From the NCBI RefSeq assembly GCF_041321155.1, contig NZ_JBGGWB010000002.1, forward strand, positions 248,001-312,000: a DNA stretch of 64,000 nt, read 5' to 3'. Within the stretch, counting starts at the first letter, position 1. Every line of letters starts with the position of its first letter. This stretch comes from Sphingomonas sp. IW22. GTDB taxonomy: Bacteria > Pseudomonadota > Alphaproteobacteria > Sphingomonadales > Sphingomonadaceae. The notes under the pieces were generated by a model. It had not been told where the DNA came from, did no database searches, and was given only the letters and a program-made list of their open reading frames with translations. Below are positions 45,474 to 54,377 of the stretch, piece by piece. Made by a program: the position numbers and the translations under genes.

Positions 45474-45806
45474 TCAGCGGCGCAGCAAAACCAAGCCCAG
45501 CCACAGCCACCCGACGATCATCGCCAGCCCGCCGATCGGCGTGACCGCGCCCAGCCAGCGCGGCGCCCCCAGCGCCATGACATAGAGGGTGGCCGCGAAC
45601 AGTGCCGCACCGCCCAGCATCGCCCAGCCGGGGCCGTTGGCGCGCGACTGGATCGCGACCAGCACCGCCACGGCGTGGATCAACTGATAGGTGCCGCCGG
45701 TGCGTAGCCATTCGGCAGCCTGCCCGCTGGCGCCATGCGCGCCGAACGCCCCCGCCGCGATCGCGACGGCCCCCGACAGGGCGGCAAGAAAACCCAGAAG
45801 GTTCAT
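45474..45806 (-). CDS. DUF423 small membrane protein
   Basis: A 110-residue protein with four hydrophobic segments. The N-terminal LAALSGAVAIAAGAFGAHGAS followed by YQLIHAVAVLVA matches DUF423. Function unknown. It overlaps the upstream antiporter gene by four bases and is probably translated with it. Confidence 0.88.
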   Translation of the reverse strand: MNLLGFLAALSGAVAIAAGAFGAHGASGQAAEWLRTGGTYQLIHAVAVLVAIQSRANGPGWAMLGGAALFAATLYVMALGAPRWLGAVTPIGGLAMIVGWLWLGLVLLRR

Positions 45807-47596
45807 GGCGTTTCCCTGGTTCCCGGGTGATCCTGACGCTGGCGTTTCTGCCGCGCCTGGCTGAATATCACATCGCGCGCGGCATAGATGTCGCCGGCCT
45901 CCAGCTGAAGGCCCAGCCGCTTGGCATCGACGCGGCGATATTCGCCTTCGCTCCGCTCAATCTCCCCATCGTCGACGCCCACCGCGCGCAGTGCCTGCCG
46001 CGCCATGACGATGGCCGATTCGAACACCTCGCGCACCGCACCCGCCAGCGGCGCGTCCTTCAACCCGATCAGCGTCCGCCGGTCGAACACGCGCGTCATC
46101 ACCGCCGCTTGCGGATAGGCATGGGCGACCATCTCCAGCATCTCGGTCGTGATCTGGTCCCCGTCGAGGCAGAACAGGATCAGCTCGGCATCCTGCGCCC
46201 CGGCCAGCCGCAACAGGTCGGGCCGGGTGCCGTCGCCATAATAGACCTTCATGCCGAACTTGCCGCCCGTTTCGATCACTTCGGGATCGCGGTCGATCAG
46301 CGTCACCGACAGCCCCTGCGCGATCAGCATCTGTGCGACTGTCTGGCCGAACCGGCCATAGCCGACGACGATGGCGCTCGCGCCGTCATGGCGCGGCGGC
46401 TGCAGCGCGGTGCCATCGCCCGCCGCAGGTTCGGTCCGGAACCGACGGGTGAACATCATTAGGAAGGGCGTGGTCGCCATCGACAGGGTGACGATGGCGC
46501 CGAACAGGCTCGCCGCCTCTGGCGCGATCAGATAGGCGTTCTGTGCCTGAGCGAACAGCACGAAGCCGAATTCGCCGCCCTGGCTGAGCAACAGGCCCAT
46601 TGCCAGCGCCTGTCGCCAGTTCATGCGGAAGGCGAGGCCGATCAGGAAGATCACGCCCGCCTTCACCGCGACCAGCGCCAGCGCCATGCCGATGACGAAG
46701 CCGGGCCGGGCGGCCACGGCATTCAGGTCCAGCATCATACCGACGGCGAGGAAAAACAGGCCGAGCAGGATGGAGCGGAACGGCTCTACATCGGCTTCCA
46801 GTTCGTGGCGATAGGGGCTGTCGGCCAGCATCACGCCGGCAATGAAGGCGCCCAGCGCGGTCGAAAGGCCCAGCGATTCCATGATGGCGGCGGCGGCAAT
46901 GACCGTGAACAGCCCGGCAAACACGAACATCTCGCGCTCGCCCAGATTGCCGATCAACCGGAACAGCGGACGCAGAATGAAGCGCCCGGCCAGGATCAGC
47001 CCGGCAATCGCGAGCACCGTGTTCAGCCCCAGCACCCAACCGGGCGGACCGGCGGCGTCGGCGGGATTGCGGCTGAGCGCGGCGATGATCGTGATCAGCG
47101 GGACCAGCGAAAGGTCCTGCAGCAACAGGACCGAAAAGGCACGCTCGCCAAAGGGGGTGCGAAGCCGCCCGGCCGATTGCAGCATCGGCAGCACCTGCGC
47201 CGTCGAGGACAGGGCGAGCGGCAGGCCAAGTGCGATGGCGGCGGCCAGCGAGAATCCCGTGCTAAGAAAGACCAGCCCGGTCACGGCCAGCCCGCACAGT
47301 ACCACCTGCAACAGGCCGAAGCCGAAAATATCGTGTTTCAGCCGCCACAGTCGCGCCGGACTAAGTTCCAAGCCGACCAGGAACAGCAGCAGCGTGATGC
47401 CCAGTTCGGCAAAGGTCAGCTTGCTTTCGGCATCACCCACCAGCCCCAGCACTTGTGGCCCCACGATCGCGCCCGCGACCAGATAGCCCAGCGTTGCGCC
47501 CAGCCCCATGCGCCGGAACACCAGCACCGAAACCAGTCCCGCACCCAGCAGCGGCGCGAATTCGCTGACCAGCGACATCCCCCCATGCGCCGCCAT
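45803..47596 (-). CDS. CPA2-type monovalent cation:proton antiporter with RCK/TrkA-N domain
   Basis: A 597-residue KefB/KefC-like protein. Twelve or so membrane segments form the exchanger (GYLVAGAIVGPQVLGLVGD, ELGITLLLFLVGLELSP, TALGAFIAGVMLADSPY). A C-terminal nucleotide-binding domain starts at SAIVVGYGRFGQTVAQML, and a further helical tail runs to the end. Likely exchanges K+ for H+, possibly under glutathione or nucleotide control. ATG 47596 shares its A with the stop of the NifU-like gene; ATG 47578 is possible. Long upstream extensions were rejected. Confidence 0.9.
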   Translation of the reverse strand: MAAHGGMSLVSEFAPLLGAGLVSVLVFRRMGLGATLGYLVAGAIVGPQVLGLVGDAESKLTFAELGITLLLFLVGLELSPARLWRLKHDIFGFGLLQVVLCGLAVTGLVFLSTGFSLAAAIALGLPLALSSTAQVLPMLQSAGRLRTPFGERAFSVLLLQDLSLVPLITIIAALSRNPADAAGPPGWVLGLNTVLAIAGLILAGRFILRPLFRLIGNLGEREMFVFAGLFTVIAAAAIMESLGLSTALGAFIAGVMLADSPYRHELEADVEPFRSILLGLFFLAVGMMLDLNAVAARPGFVIGMALALVAVKAGVIFLIGLAFRMNWRQALAMGLLLSQGGEFGFVLFAQAQNAYLIAPEAASLFGAIVTLSMATTPFLMMFTRRFRTEPAAGDGTALQPPRHDGASAIVVGYGRFGQTVAQMLIAQGLSVTLIDRDPEVIETGGKFGMKVYYGDGTRPDLLRLAGAQDAELILFCLDGDQITTEMLEMVAHAYPQAAVMTRVFDRRTLIGLKDAPLAGAVREVFESAIVMARQALRAVGVDDGEIERSEGEYRRVDAKRLGLQLEAGDIYAARDVIFSQARQKRQRQDHPGTRETP

Positions 47597-48042
47597 CAGC
47601 CGGCGGGCGCCCGTTGGTGAGCCGCCTCGGCGGCTTCGGCTACGGCTTCGAACGCGAGGCGGATCGAGGGGTGACGCGCGCTGTGCGGCAGCGCGGGCGC
47701 GAACAATTCGAGCCCGGGCCAGTCGGGCGGCCCGTCGCCGCCCGCCAGCCACGCGGCGAGCGCGTCACGCGCGTCGGCCAGTTCGGCCGGCGACTTGCCC
47801 AAAGCGGACTGCGCCATCAGCGCCGAAGATGCCTGACCCAACGCACAGGCGCGGACCCGCATCCCGATCTCACCCACTCGCCCATCATCGTCCAGATTGA
47901 CGTCGATGGTCACGCGGCTGCCGCAAATGGGCGAGCGTCGCTCGGCGCTTCCCTGCGGGTCGGGCAAGCGTGCGTCGAACGGCACGCTGGCGGCGAGGCG
48001 CAGGATTTCCTGATTATAGAGAGCAGCAGTCACGCCCTTCAT
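47596..48042 (-). CDS. NifU/SufU-like iron-sulfur scaffold protein lacking the third cysteine
   Basis: A 148-residue protein of the IscU/SufU fold group. Two cluster ligands are visible, C40 (SPICGSRVTIDV) and C66 (RACALGQASSALM). The region where the third ligand normally occurs, near the C-terminus in an R.KC...L.W context, reads ARHPSIRLAF, with serine instead. A classical scaffold function is therefore doubtful; it may be a carrier, a regulatory protein or a divergent scaffold. No suf or isc genes are nearby, and the stop is coupled to the antiporter start. Confidence 0.8.
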   Translation of the reverse strand: MKGVTAALYNQEILRLAASVPFDARLPDPQGSAERRSPICGSRVTIDVNLDDDGRVGEIGMRVRACALGQASSALMAQSALGKSPAELADARDALAAWLAGGDGPPDWPGLELFAPALPHSARHPSIRLAFEAVAEAAEAAHQRAPAG

Positions 48043-48065
48043 TTAGGACGCCGGACGCGGCGGCG

Positions 48066-48611
48066 CTACCGCCCGATGCGCGCCATCGTCTCGTCGCTGA
48101 AAACCGGCTCGCCACGACGGCGGCGGTCGACGAAATCGGCGATGCTGGCGCTGGTGCTGTTCAACAGCGGATAGGTGCGCGATTCGCGGATCCATGCCGG
48201 CCGCCGCGTCGCGCCGCCATTCCAGGTGTCGACCACCAGCACCACGACGATGAAGGCAAGGCTGGCGACGATCAGCCCTTTCAATGCGCCAAAGCCGAAA
48301 CCCAGCGCCCGGTCGATCGGCCCCAGCACCGATGCCTTGGTCCGCCGCCCGATGGCATTCGCGACCATCTTGCCGCCCAGCCAGACGATGCCGGCGATCA
48401 GCGCAAAGGACAGCACCGCCGCACCCGATGTGGTGCCCACCGGCTCCAGTAGCATCGCCGCCACGGGCGTGTGAAACAGCTTTACCGCGAACACGACCAG
48501 CAACCACGCCAGCAGCGACAGCACTTCGGTCACGAACCCGCGCAGCGCGCCCAGCACGGCGGCACCGCCAATGGCAAGAAGGACGACGATGTCGAGCGCG
48601 GTCAGGTCCAT
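48066..48611 (-). CDS. cvpA: CvpA family membrane protein
   Basis: A 181-residue protein with four hydrophobic segments. MDLTALDIVVLLAIGGAAVLG followed by a GFVTEVLSLLAWL helix and VLGPIDRALGFGFGALKGL is the CvpA pattern. In other bacteria it is linked to envelope integrity and colicin V export, with unclear mechanism. The C-terminus is polar and arginine-rich. Set 23 bases before the NifU-like gene on the same strand. Confidence 0.92.
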   Translation of the reverse strand: MDLTALDIVVLLAIGGAAVLGALRGFVTEVLSLLAWLLVVFAVKLFHTPVAAMLLEPVGTTSGAAVLSFALIAGIVWLGGKMVANAIGRRTKASVLGPIDRALGFGFGALKGLIVASLAFIVVVLVVDTWNGGATRRPAWIRESRTYPLLNSTSASIADFVDRRRRGEPVFSDETMARIGR

Positions 48612-48659
48612 GTCCGCGCCTCTACCGTGCGCAAGGGCGCTTGCGAAGGGGGCGGGCGC

Positions 48660-49229
48660 TCAATCCTGAAGCCGGAGGGCCACGTCGTTCATGAAACGCG
48701 TGTCGTCACCTGCCGCCAGCCACGGCGCTTCTGCGGCAACGGCACCCAGCAGGTCGGTCAGATCCTCGATCTCTGCCTTGGCGAAATTGCCCAGAACATG
48801 GCCGGTCACGCGGTCCTTGTGTCCCGGATGCCCGATGCCCAGTCGCACGCGGCGGAAATCCGGCCCGGCATGGGCAATGGTCGAACGGATGCCGTTATGC
48901 CCGGCAGCCCCGCCGCCGCGCCGCACCTTCACCTTGAACGGGGCAAGGTCCAGTTCGTCATACAGGACGGTCACGTCCTCGACGCCCAGCTTGTAGAAGT
49001 CCATCGCCGCGCGCACGGCACGGCCGCTTTCGTTCATGAACGTGGCGGGTTTGAGCAGCAGTAGCTTTTCCGTGCCGATGCGCCCTTCCTGCAACCAGCC
49101 CTGAAACTTCTTCTGGGGCGCTGAAAAGCCGTGCACTTCGGCAATGGCGTCGATCGCCATGAAGCCGATATTGTGCCGGTGCATCGCATATTGCGGCCCC
49201 GGATTGCCCAGTCCCACCCACAATTGCAT
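48660..49229 (-). CDS. pth: Peptidyl-tRNA hydrolase
   Basis: A 189-residue Pth recycling peptidyl-tRNA. The N-terminal MQLWVGLGNPGPQYAMHRHN carries the catalytic histidine and substrate-binding asparagine (N-H pair), and KPATFMNESGRAV and GGGAAGHNGIRS are intact. It follows rplY by about 84 bases on the same strand, the usual rplY-pth pairing. Confidence 0.97.
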   Translation of the reverse strand: MQLWVGLGNPGPQYAMHRHNIGFMAIDAIAEVHGFSAPQKKFQGWLQEGRIGTEKLLLLKPATFMNESGRAVRAAMDFYKLGVEDVTVLYDELDLAPFKVKVRRGGGAAGHNGIRSTIAHAGPDFRRVRLGIGHPGHKDRVTGHVLGNFAKAEIEDLTDLLGAVAAEAPWLAAGDDTRFMNDVALRLQD

Positions 49230-49313
49230 CGCCAGTTTCCCCAAAAGCAGGACGGCGGCCGGATCGTCATGACCCGGCCGCCGCCCGAAATTCCAGCATT
49301 GGACGCTGTGCGA

Positions 49314-49964
49314 TTACTCGCCGTCGCTGTCCGCAGTCTGTTCGGTGGCCTCGACCGCGTCGGCGGCTTCGGCTTCACCGGCTTCGGACTTCATCGCCGA
49401 CGGGGCAATGATCGTCGCGATGGTGAAGTCGCGGTCGTCGATCGCGGATTCGGCGCCGCGCGGCAGCTTCACGTTCGAGATGTGGACGGTGTCGCCGACT
49501 TCCAGGCCCTTGAGCGACACTTCGACCGCTTCGGGGATCTTGTCGGCTTCGACGACCAGTTCCAGCTCATGGCGAACGACGTTCAGCACGCCGCCCTTCT
49601 TGATGCCCGGTGCTGCGTCTTCGTCGACGAACACGACGGGAACGGCGACGTTGACGGTCGCGTTCTTGGCCACGCGCAGGAAGTCGACATGGACCGGACG
49701 GTCGGTGACGGGGTCGAAGGCCACATCCTTGGGCAGGGTGCGGATCGCGCTGCTGCCAGCGCCGTCGACCATCACGATCGAGTTCATGAAATGGCCGGTG
49801 CCGAGCAGCTTGATCAGTTCCCGTTCCTCGACGTGGATCGAGAGGGGTTCCTGCTTGTCGCCATAGATTACGGCGGGGACGCGGCCTTCACGACGAAGCG
49901 CGCGGGAGGCTCCCTTGCCAACCCGCTCGCGCGTCTCGGCCGACAGGTTAAGCGTATCGCTCAT
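49314..49964 (-). CDS. rplY: 50S ribosomal protein L25/general stress protein Ctc
   Basis: A 216-residue long-form L25. The 5S-rRNA-binding N-domain ([29 protein letters not shown]) is followed by the Ctc C-terminal beta domain and an acidic tail ([22 protein letters not shown]). ATG 49964 with GGAGC upstream is the start; a longer frame upstream is a shadow. First gene of rplY-pth. Confidence 0.95.
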   Translation of the reverse strand: MSDTLNLSAETRERVGKGASRALRREGRVPAVIYGDKQEPLSIHVEERELIKLLGTGHFMNSIVMVDGAGSSAIRTLPKDVAFDPVTDRPVHVDFLRVAKNATVNVAVPVVFVDEDAAPGIKKGGVLNVVRHELELVVEADKIPEAVEVSLKGLEVGDTVHISNVKLPRGAESAIDDRDFTIATIIAPSAMKSEAGEAEAADAVEATEQTADSDGE

Positions 49965-50076
49965 GTCGGTGCTCCGAAATGCTAATTGATGTTTCGTTTC
50001 ATCCGGCCGGGCCTCCAGGGATGACCCCGGCACGGAAGCGGCGGCGCATAGCGGAACCTCATGCTTTTCGCAAGCA

Positions 50077-52458
50077 TCAGGCGGGCGGCGGCTCCAGGAT
50101 GGTGCGCGCCGCCGCTTCGGCATCGACGCGCTCGGCGGAAAAGACCAGCGGCAGCATGCGCCCTTCGATCCACGGCTGGGCCAGGTCGCGATAATGCGGG
50201 CTGGCCGGATCGCCCGACTGGCCCGGGAAGTTCAGGAACAGGCTGTTGTCCCAACCACCCACGTCGATCGCCTGAAGATAGCTCGCTCCGCCGGACACGC
50301 CCATGTCGGGGGCCGTCCAGCGCGCGTTCACCGTGTTGCGATCGCCACCGGACCCGCCCACCTCGATCGCGGGAATGGCTTCGGCAATCGCCGGAAACCG
50401 CGCTGCCAGCGGATGTTCGACGCGTACGTCGTGAATCGTGCCCCAGCGCCACAGCGCGGGTTCCGGCCCCATGCGCCGCGCGGCTTCCTCCCACCCGGCG
50501 ATCAGCGCCATCGCCACGATCAGGTCGCGTGAGCCGGTGGGATTCGGCCCCAGCCGTTCGTCCGGGCGTTCGATCAGCGCCAGCATCGCGCCGGTTTCGA
50601 TATGCGGGAACATGTCACGCGCATCGATCGGGACGACGATGTTCAGCAACCGCTGCTCCAGATCGGCCCAGGCGAGGGCGAACAGCGCGGCGGGGGCGCT
50701 GTCGGCGGCCATCGTGCCGTCCCAGCTTCGCAGCATGTCGACAGCGGCCTGTGCCGCGGGGGCAGGCTCCGCCGGTAACAGCGCCACAAAACGTCGGGCG
50801 GGGGCAGAGGCCAGATCCTGCATCAGTGCTGCCGAATCGGCCAAGCTGTGGCGTGTCTGGTTGCCCAGCACGCCGGCAATCCGGTCATATCGCCACGATT
50901 CGCTGAAATCATGGGACAGCAGCGGCTTGTAATCGGCGGGCAGGTTGTTCTGATTTGCGCTGGCCAGCCAGCCCGCCTTGGGGTCGGTGATCGACGGCAT
51001 CTGGTCCAGCGGTAGCCGCCCTTCCCAGTCATAGCGCCCATCGCCGGTGGCGGGGACCATCCCGTCATGGCCGCCCCGGCGGCGCGGGGCAAAGCCGATG
51101 ATGCGCCACGCGATATGACCGTCCACATCGGCATAGTGGAAATTGGTGGGGGAGGCGTGGTGACGGAACGCTGCCTGCAATCCATCCCAGTCGCGGGCAA
51201 GGTTGATGGCGACCATTGCGAAAATGCCGCTGGCACCCGGTTGCTGCGCAATAGTGGCGAGCGCGCTCGCGCGGTTGCGCGCCGGGTCATGTGCGATGAC
51301 CGGCCCCTGTACGGCGTGGCGCAGCACCACGGCTCGCGGTTCCTCTCCGCGCACGGCGATGGTGATGTCGTGCCGGTCAAACGTCCTCCACCGCGCGCGA
51401 TGCCAGTAGCGTTCAGGATCGACCGGGTTCAGGTCCAGCAGATACAGGTCGGACTGGTCGATATGGCTGTTGGTCCGGCCAAAGGCGAAACGGTCGGTAT
51501 GGCCCTGCATGATGCCCGGCAGCCCCGGCGCGCCGCCGCCGATCACGTCCAGCCCTGGCGCTGAAAGATGCGCGACATGGCGCGGCCCGAAACCCCCGAT
51601 CGACAGATGCGGATCGTTGGCCAGGATTGCTCGCCCCGTCGCGCTGCGGGATGGGGCGATGGTCCAGCTATTGCTGCCATCGGCATCGGGCGTGCGCGGC
51701 GGGGACGGCGCGAGAAGCCCCAGATCGGCGAGCGTGACCGATGCCGGGTCCAGCCCGTCGGGAAAGCGGATGGCACGTTCGGGGCGCGGCGGCGCGATCA
51801 GCTGCTCCAGGTCCAGCCGCCCCATCGCGGCCAGTCGCGCGCGGCGCACCTCGTCCCGGACATTGCCCGGCACCAGCTCGCGCGCGGCGACCAGGTCGGT
51901 CAGCGACCAGCGCAGCGGCTTGACGCCCAGTATCGCATGTTCGACCGGCAACAGCGCCGGGTCGGCAGTCACCTGTTCGATGCGCGCGTTGATGCCCGCG
52001 ACATAGGCCTCGGCACAGGCGCGAATCTCGTCGGGAACGGCGCGCAGCTCTGCCTCGACATCGCCGCGAAATCGGGCGAGTGCGGCGCGGATGTCGCTGT
52101 CGACAAAATCGGCCCCGAAAGCTTCGGCCAGCCGACCCATGCGGCGGCGATAGTCATAGTCGATCTGGAACAGCCGGTCGCGCGCGACGACATAGCCCTG
52201 ACCGAAAAAGGCGTCGGGCTTTGATTGGGCGCGGATGTGCGGCACGCCCCAGCGATCGTCGACGATCTCGATCGGTGCGGATGGCCCGGCCAGTCGAACG
52301 CGGCGGGGAAGCGGTGGGGGCACCGGCGCTTCGGACGGCTGGATCAGCAGCGCGGCGGCGTCCTGCGCCCATAACGCGCGCGGCGCGGTCGCGGCGATGG
52401 CGACACCACCCAGCAGCAGCGCGCGTCGGGTCATTGCGGATCGGCGGATGTCGGTCAT
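50077..52458 (-). CDS. Exported penicillin acylase family Ntn-hydrolase
   Basis: A 793-residue amidase precursor. A twin-arginine-like signal ([12 protein letters not shown], residues 9-20) is followed by the alpha domain, a linker, and the beta-chain nucleophile S262 in [13 protein letters not shown], the expected self-cleavage site. Other beta-chain marks are [19 protein letters not shown] and [13 protein letters not shown]. Substrates in this family range from penicillins to acyl-homoserine lactones; none is predictable here. ATG 52434 is an alternative start. Single gene. Confidence 0.92.
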   Translation of the reverse strand: MTDIRRSAMTRRALLLGGVAIAATAPRALWAQDAAALLIQPSEAPVPPPLPRRVRLAGPSAPIEIVDDRWGVPHIRAQSKPDAFFGQGYVVARDRLFQIDYDYRRRMGRLAEAFGADFVDSDIRAALARFRGDVEAELRAVPDEIRACAEAYVAGINARIEQVTADPALLPVEHAILGVKPLRWSLTDLVAARELVPGNVRDEVRRARLAAMGRLDLEQLIAPPRPERAIRFPDGLDPASVTLADLGLLAPSPPRTPDADGSNSWTIAPSRSATGRAILANDPHLSIGGFGPRHVAHLSAPGLDVIGGGAPGLPGIMQGHTDRFAFGRTNSHIDQSDLYLLDLNPVDPERYWHRARWRTFDRHDITIAVRGEEPRAVVLRHAVQGPVIAHDPARNRASALATIAQQPGASGIFAMVAINLARDWDGLQAAFRHHASPTNFHYADVDGHIAWRIIGFAPRRRGGHDGMVPATGDGRYDWEGRLPLDQMPSITDPKAGWLASANQNNLPADYKPLLSHDFSESWRYDRIAGVLGNQTRHSLADSAALMQDLASAPARRFVALLPAEPAPAAQAAVDMLRSWDGTMAADSAPAALFALAWADLEQRLLNIVVPIDARDMFPHIETGAMLALIERPDERLGPNPTGSRDLIVAMALIAGWEEAARRMGPEPALWRWGTIHDVRVEHPLAARFPAIAEAIPAIEVGGSGGDRNTVNARWTAPDMGVSGGASYLQAIDVGGWDNSLFLNFPGQSGDPASPHYRDLAQPWIEGRMLPLVFSAERVDAEAAARTILEPPPA

Positions 52459-52531
52459 CGCCGGCCAGCTTCGGCGCCAGCCAGCGCGTCATGTCAACCG
52501 TTGCTGCGTCCAATCGCGGCGGGATGCGCGA

Positions 52532-52639
52532 TCAGGTCAGCACCAGAAATGTCGTACCGAATATCGCCAGCGCCCCGCCGCTCAGGCCGCACAACAGCCC
52601 GAACCGACATTGGCACAATTCCGCGCCGATGCGTTCCAT
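52532..52639 (-). CDS. Possible 35-residue membrane peptide
   Basis: A tiny ORF from the ATG at 52639, preceded by GGAGAGG with seven bases spacing, ending in TGA. The sequence has a short polar start with three cysteines (MERIGAELCQCRF) and one hydrophobic span (GLLCGLSGGALAIFGTTFLV). It lies between the acylase and marR genes. Good ribosome binding site and a clean membrane span are in favour; small size is against. Function unknown. Confidence 0.4.
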   Translation of the reverse strand: MERIGAELCQCRFGLLCGLSGGALAIFGTTFLVLT

Positions 52640-52691
52640 GACACCTCTCCACGCCGCCGCCTGTCGATGGCGGTTGGCACAGAAGAAACTA

Positions 52692-53141
52692 TCACCGATC
52701 GCCTTTCTCGCAAAGCGCATCCAGCGCGGCGATCAGCTTTTCCAGGGTGTCGCCCAGTGCTTCGCATTCCGCTGGTTCGAGGGGGGCGAAGATCTCGCTG
52801 GTCAGGCGGTGGCGCAGCGGTTCGGTGGCGGCAATGGCGCGGCGGCCCTCTTCGGTGATGGCGACGCGCTTTACCCGGCGGTCGACCGCGTCGGGCGTCC
52901 GTTCGATCAGGCCGTCGCGCTCCAGCCCGTCCAGCGCCTCTGTCACCGTGCGTGGTGCCTGTCCCAGCCATGCGGCAAGATCGGCTGCCTTGGCGTCACC
53001 ACGCTGGCGTTCGATCAGCAGTAGCATCTTGGTCCGCGCCAGCGACGCGCCCTGTTCGGCCATCGCCGCATCCACGCGACGGTGGATCCGCATATAGGCG
53101 CCGGCCATCAGCCGCGTCAGGTCATCGCTGCGATATTTCAT
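52692..53141 (-). CDS. MarR-family transcriptional regulator
   Basis: A 149-residue winged-helix regulator. The DNA-binding domain is seen at TKMLLLIERQRGDAKAADLAAWLGQAPRTVTEALDGLERDGLIERTPDAVDRRV. It is divergent from the three-gene efflux operon, and a perfect inverted repeat lies between them. It probably represses both and is relieved by a small ligand. Long readings further upstream on this strand are shadows of emrA. Confidence 0.93.
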   Translation of the reverse strand: MKYRSDDLTRLMAGAYMRIHRRVDAAMAEQGASLARTKMLLLIERQRGDAKAADLAAWLGQAPRTVTEALDGLERDGLIERTPDAVDRRVKRVAITEEGRRAIAATEPLRHRLTSEIFAPLEPAECEALGDTLEKLIAALDALCEKGDR

Positions 53142-53161
53142 GAGGAACCTCAATATATGGT

Positions 53162-53179
53162 CTTGCACAATGCTGCAAG
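53162..53179. promoter_or_regulatory. Palindromic operator candidate between marR and emrA
   Basis: CTTGCA (53162-53167) and TGCAAG (53174-53179) form a perfect inverted repeat with a six-base spacer. It sits next to an AATATA at 53152-53157 that reads TATATT on the minus strand and could be the -10 of the marR promoter. Size and placement suit a MarR dimer site controlling both divergent transcripts. Confidence 0.62.
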
Positions 53180-53222
53180 TGCGAGCACATGAGCCTGCAA
53201 ACGACTCGTTGAAGGCATTGCC

Positions 53223-54377
53223 ATGGCTGAATCCGCCCTGACCGACACGCCCGCCGCAGATGCGGCACCCGCTTCGCCCGCCAAAAAGCGGCGCGCGAAG
53301 ATCATCATTCTGGTGCTGCTCGGCGCCGTGCTGGTAGGAGGGCTGATCTGGTTTCTCCGCTATCAGAGCTATGGCAAGTTCCAGCAATCGACCAACGACG
53401 CCTATGTTCAGGCCGACGCGGTAACAGTCGCGCCCAAGGTGTCGGGCTATGTCGACCGTGTGCTGGTGGCGGAAAACCAGACCGTGAAGGCGGGCGATCC
53501 GCTGGTGCAGATCGACGCTCGTGATTATCGCGCAAACGCCGCGCAGAGCCAGGCGCAGATCGACGTGGCCCGCGCCAATGCGCGCGGGGTCGAGGCGCAG
53601 ATCGACGAGCAACAGGCCGCCATCACTCGCGCCCGCGCCGAACTGGCGGTGGCGCAAAGCGATGCCGCCTTCGCCAATGCCGAAGTGGCGCGTTACGCGC
53701 CGCTTGCGGAAACGGGAGCGGAAACACGGCAGCGTGTTGCCACGCTCAGGAACGAGGCCAAGCAGGCCAACGCCCGCGTTACCGCCGCCCGCGCCGCCCT
53801 GACCGCCGCCGAACGCCGCGTCGGCACGCTGCGGGCGCAGGTGTCGCAGGCGCTGGCTCAAGCAGAGGGCGCACGCGCCCAGCTCGACGCCGCACAGACC
53901 AATGTCGGGGCCACGCTGATCCGCGCGGCCATCAACGGTCGCGTCGGTGACAAGACGGTGCGCGTCGGCCAGTTCGTGCAGGCGGGTACACGCCTGATGT
54001 CGGTCGTGCCGACCCGCGACCTGTATATCGAAGCCAATTTTAAGGAAACGCAGCTTGGTCTGATGCGCGTCGGCCAGCCGGTGAAGATCGAGGTCGATGC
54101 GCTGCCCGGCGTCGAAATCCCCGGTCGCGTGGCCAGCATCGCGCCTGGTACCGGCGCGCAATTCTCGGTCCTGCCGCCGCAGAATGCGACTGGCAACTTC
54201 ACCAAGATCGTTCAGCGCGTGCCCGTTCGCATCGCCCTGTCCGCCGGTCCCGCCGCGCGCGCGCTGCTGGTCCCCGGCATGTCGGTCGAAGTCAGCGTCG
54301 ACACCCGCAGCGCCCGCGACGCCGCCGACCGTATTGCGCGGGAGCAGGAAGCGCATAACGAACGGATCGGCCGGTGA
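53223..54377 (+). CDS. EmrA/HlyD-type membrane fusion protein
   Basis: A 384-residue periplasmic adaptor with one N-terminal membrane anchor (IIILVLLGAVLVGGLIWFL). The lipoyl halves are split by a coiled-coil hairpin (residues ~100-230, rich in A, Q and R). DAYVQADAVTVAPKVSGYV and GRVGDKTVRVGQFVQAGTRLMSVVP are typical of EmrA. It links the EmrB-like pump to the outer membrane channel. Overlaps the next gene by GTGA. Confidence 0.93.
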   Translation: MAESALTDTPAADAAPASPAKKRRAKIIILVLLGAVLVGGLIWFLRYQSYGKFQQSTNDAYVQADAVTVAPKVSGYVDRVLVAENQTVKAGDPLVQIDARDYRANAAQSQAQIDVARANARGVEAQIDEQQAAITRARAELAVAQSDAAFANAEVARYAPLAETGAETRQRVATLRNEAKQANARVTAARAALTAAERRVGTLRAQVSQALAQAEGARAQLDAAQTNVGATLIRAAINGRVGDKTVRVGQFVQAGTRLMSVVPTRDLYIEANFKETQLGLMRVGQPVKIEVDALPGVEIPGRVASIAPGTGAQFSVLPPQNATGNFTKIVQRVPVRIALSAGPAARALLVPGMSVEVSVDTRSARDAADRIAREQEAHNERIGR

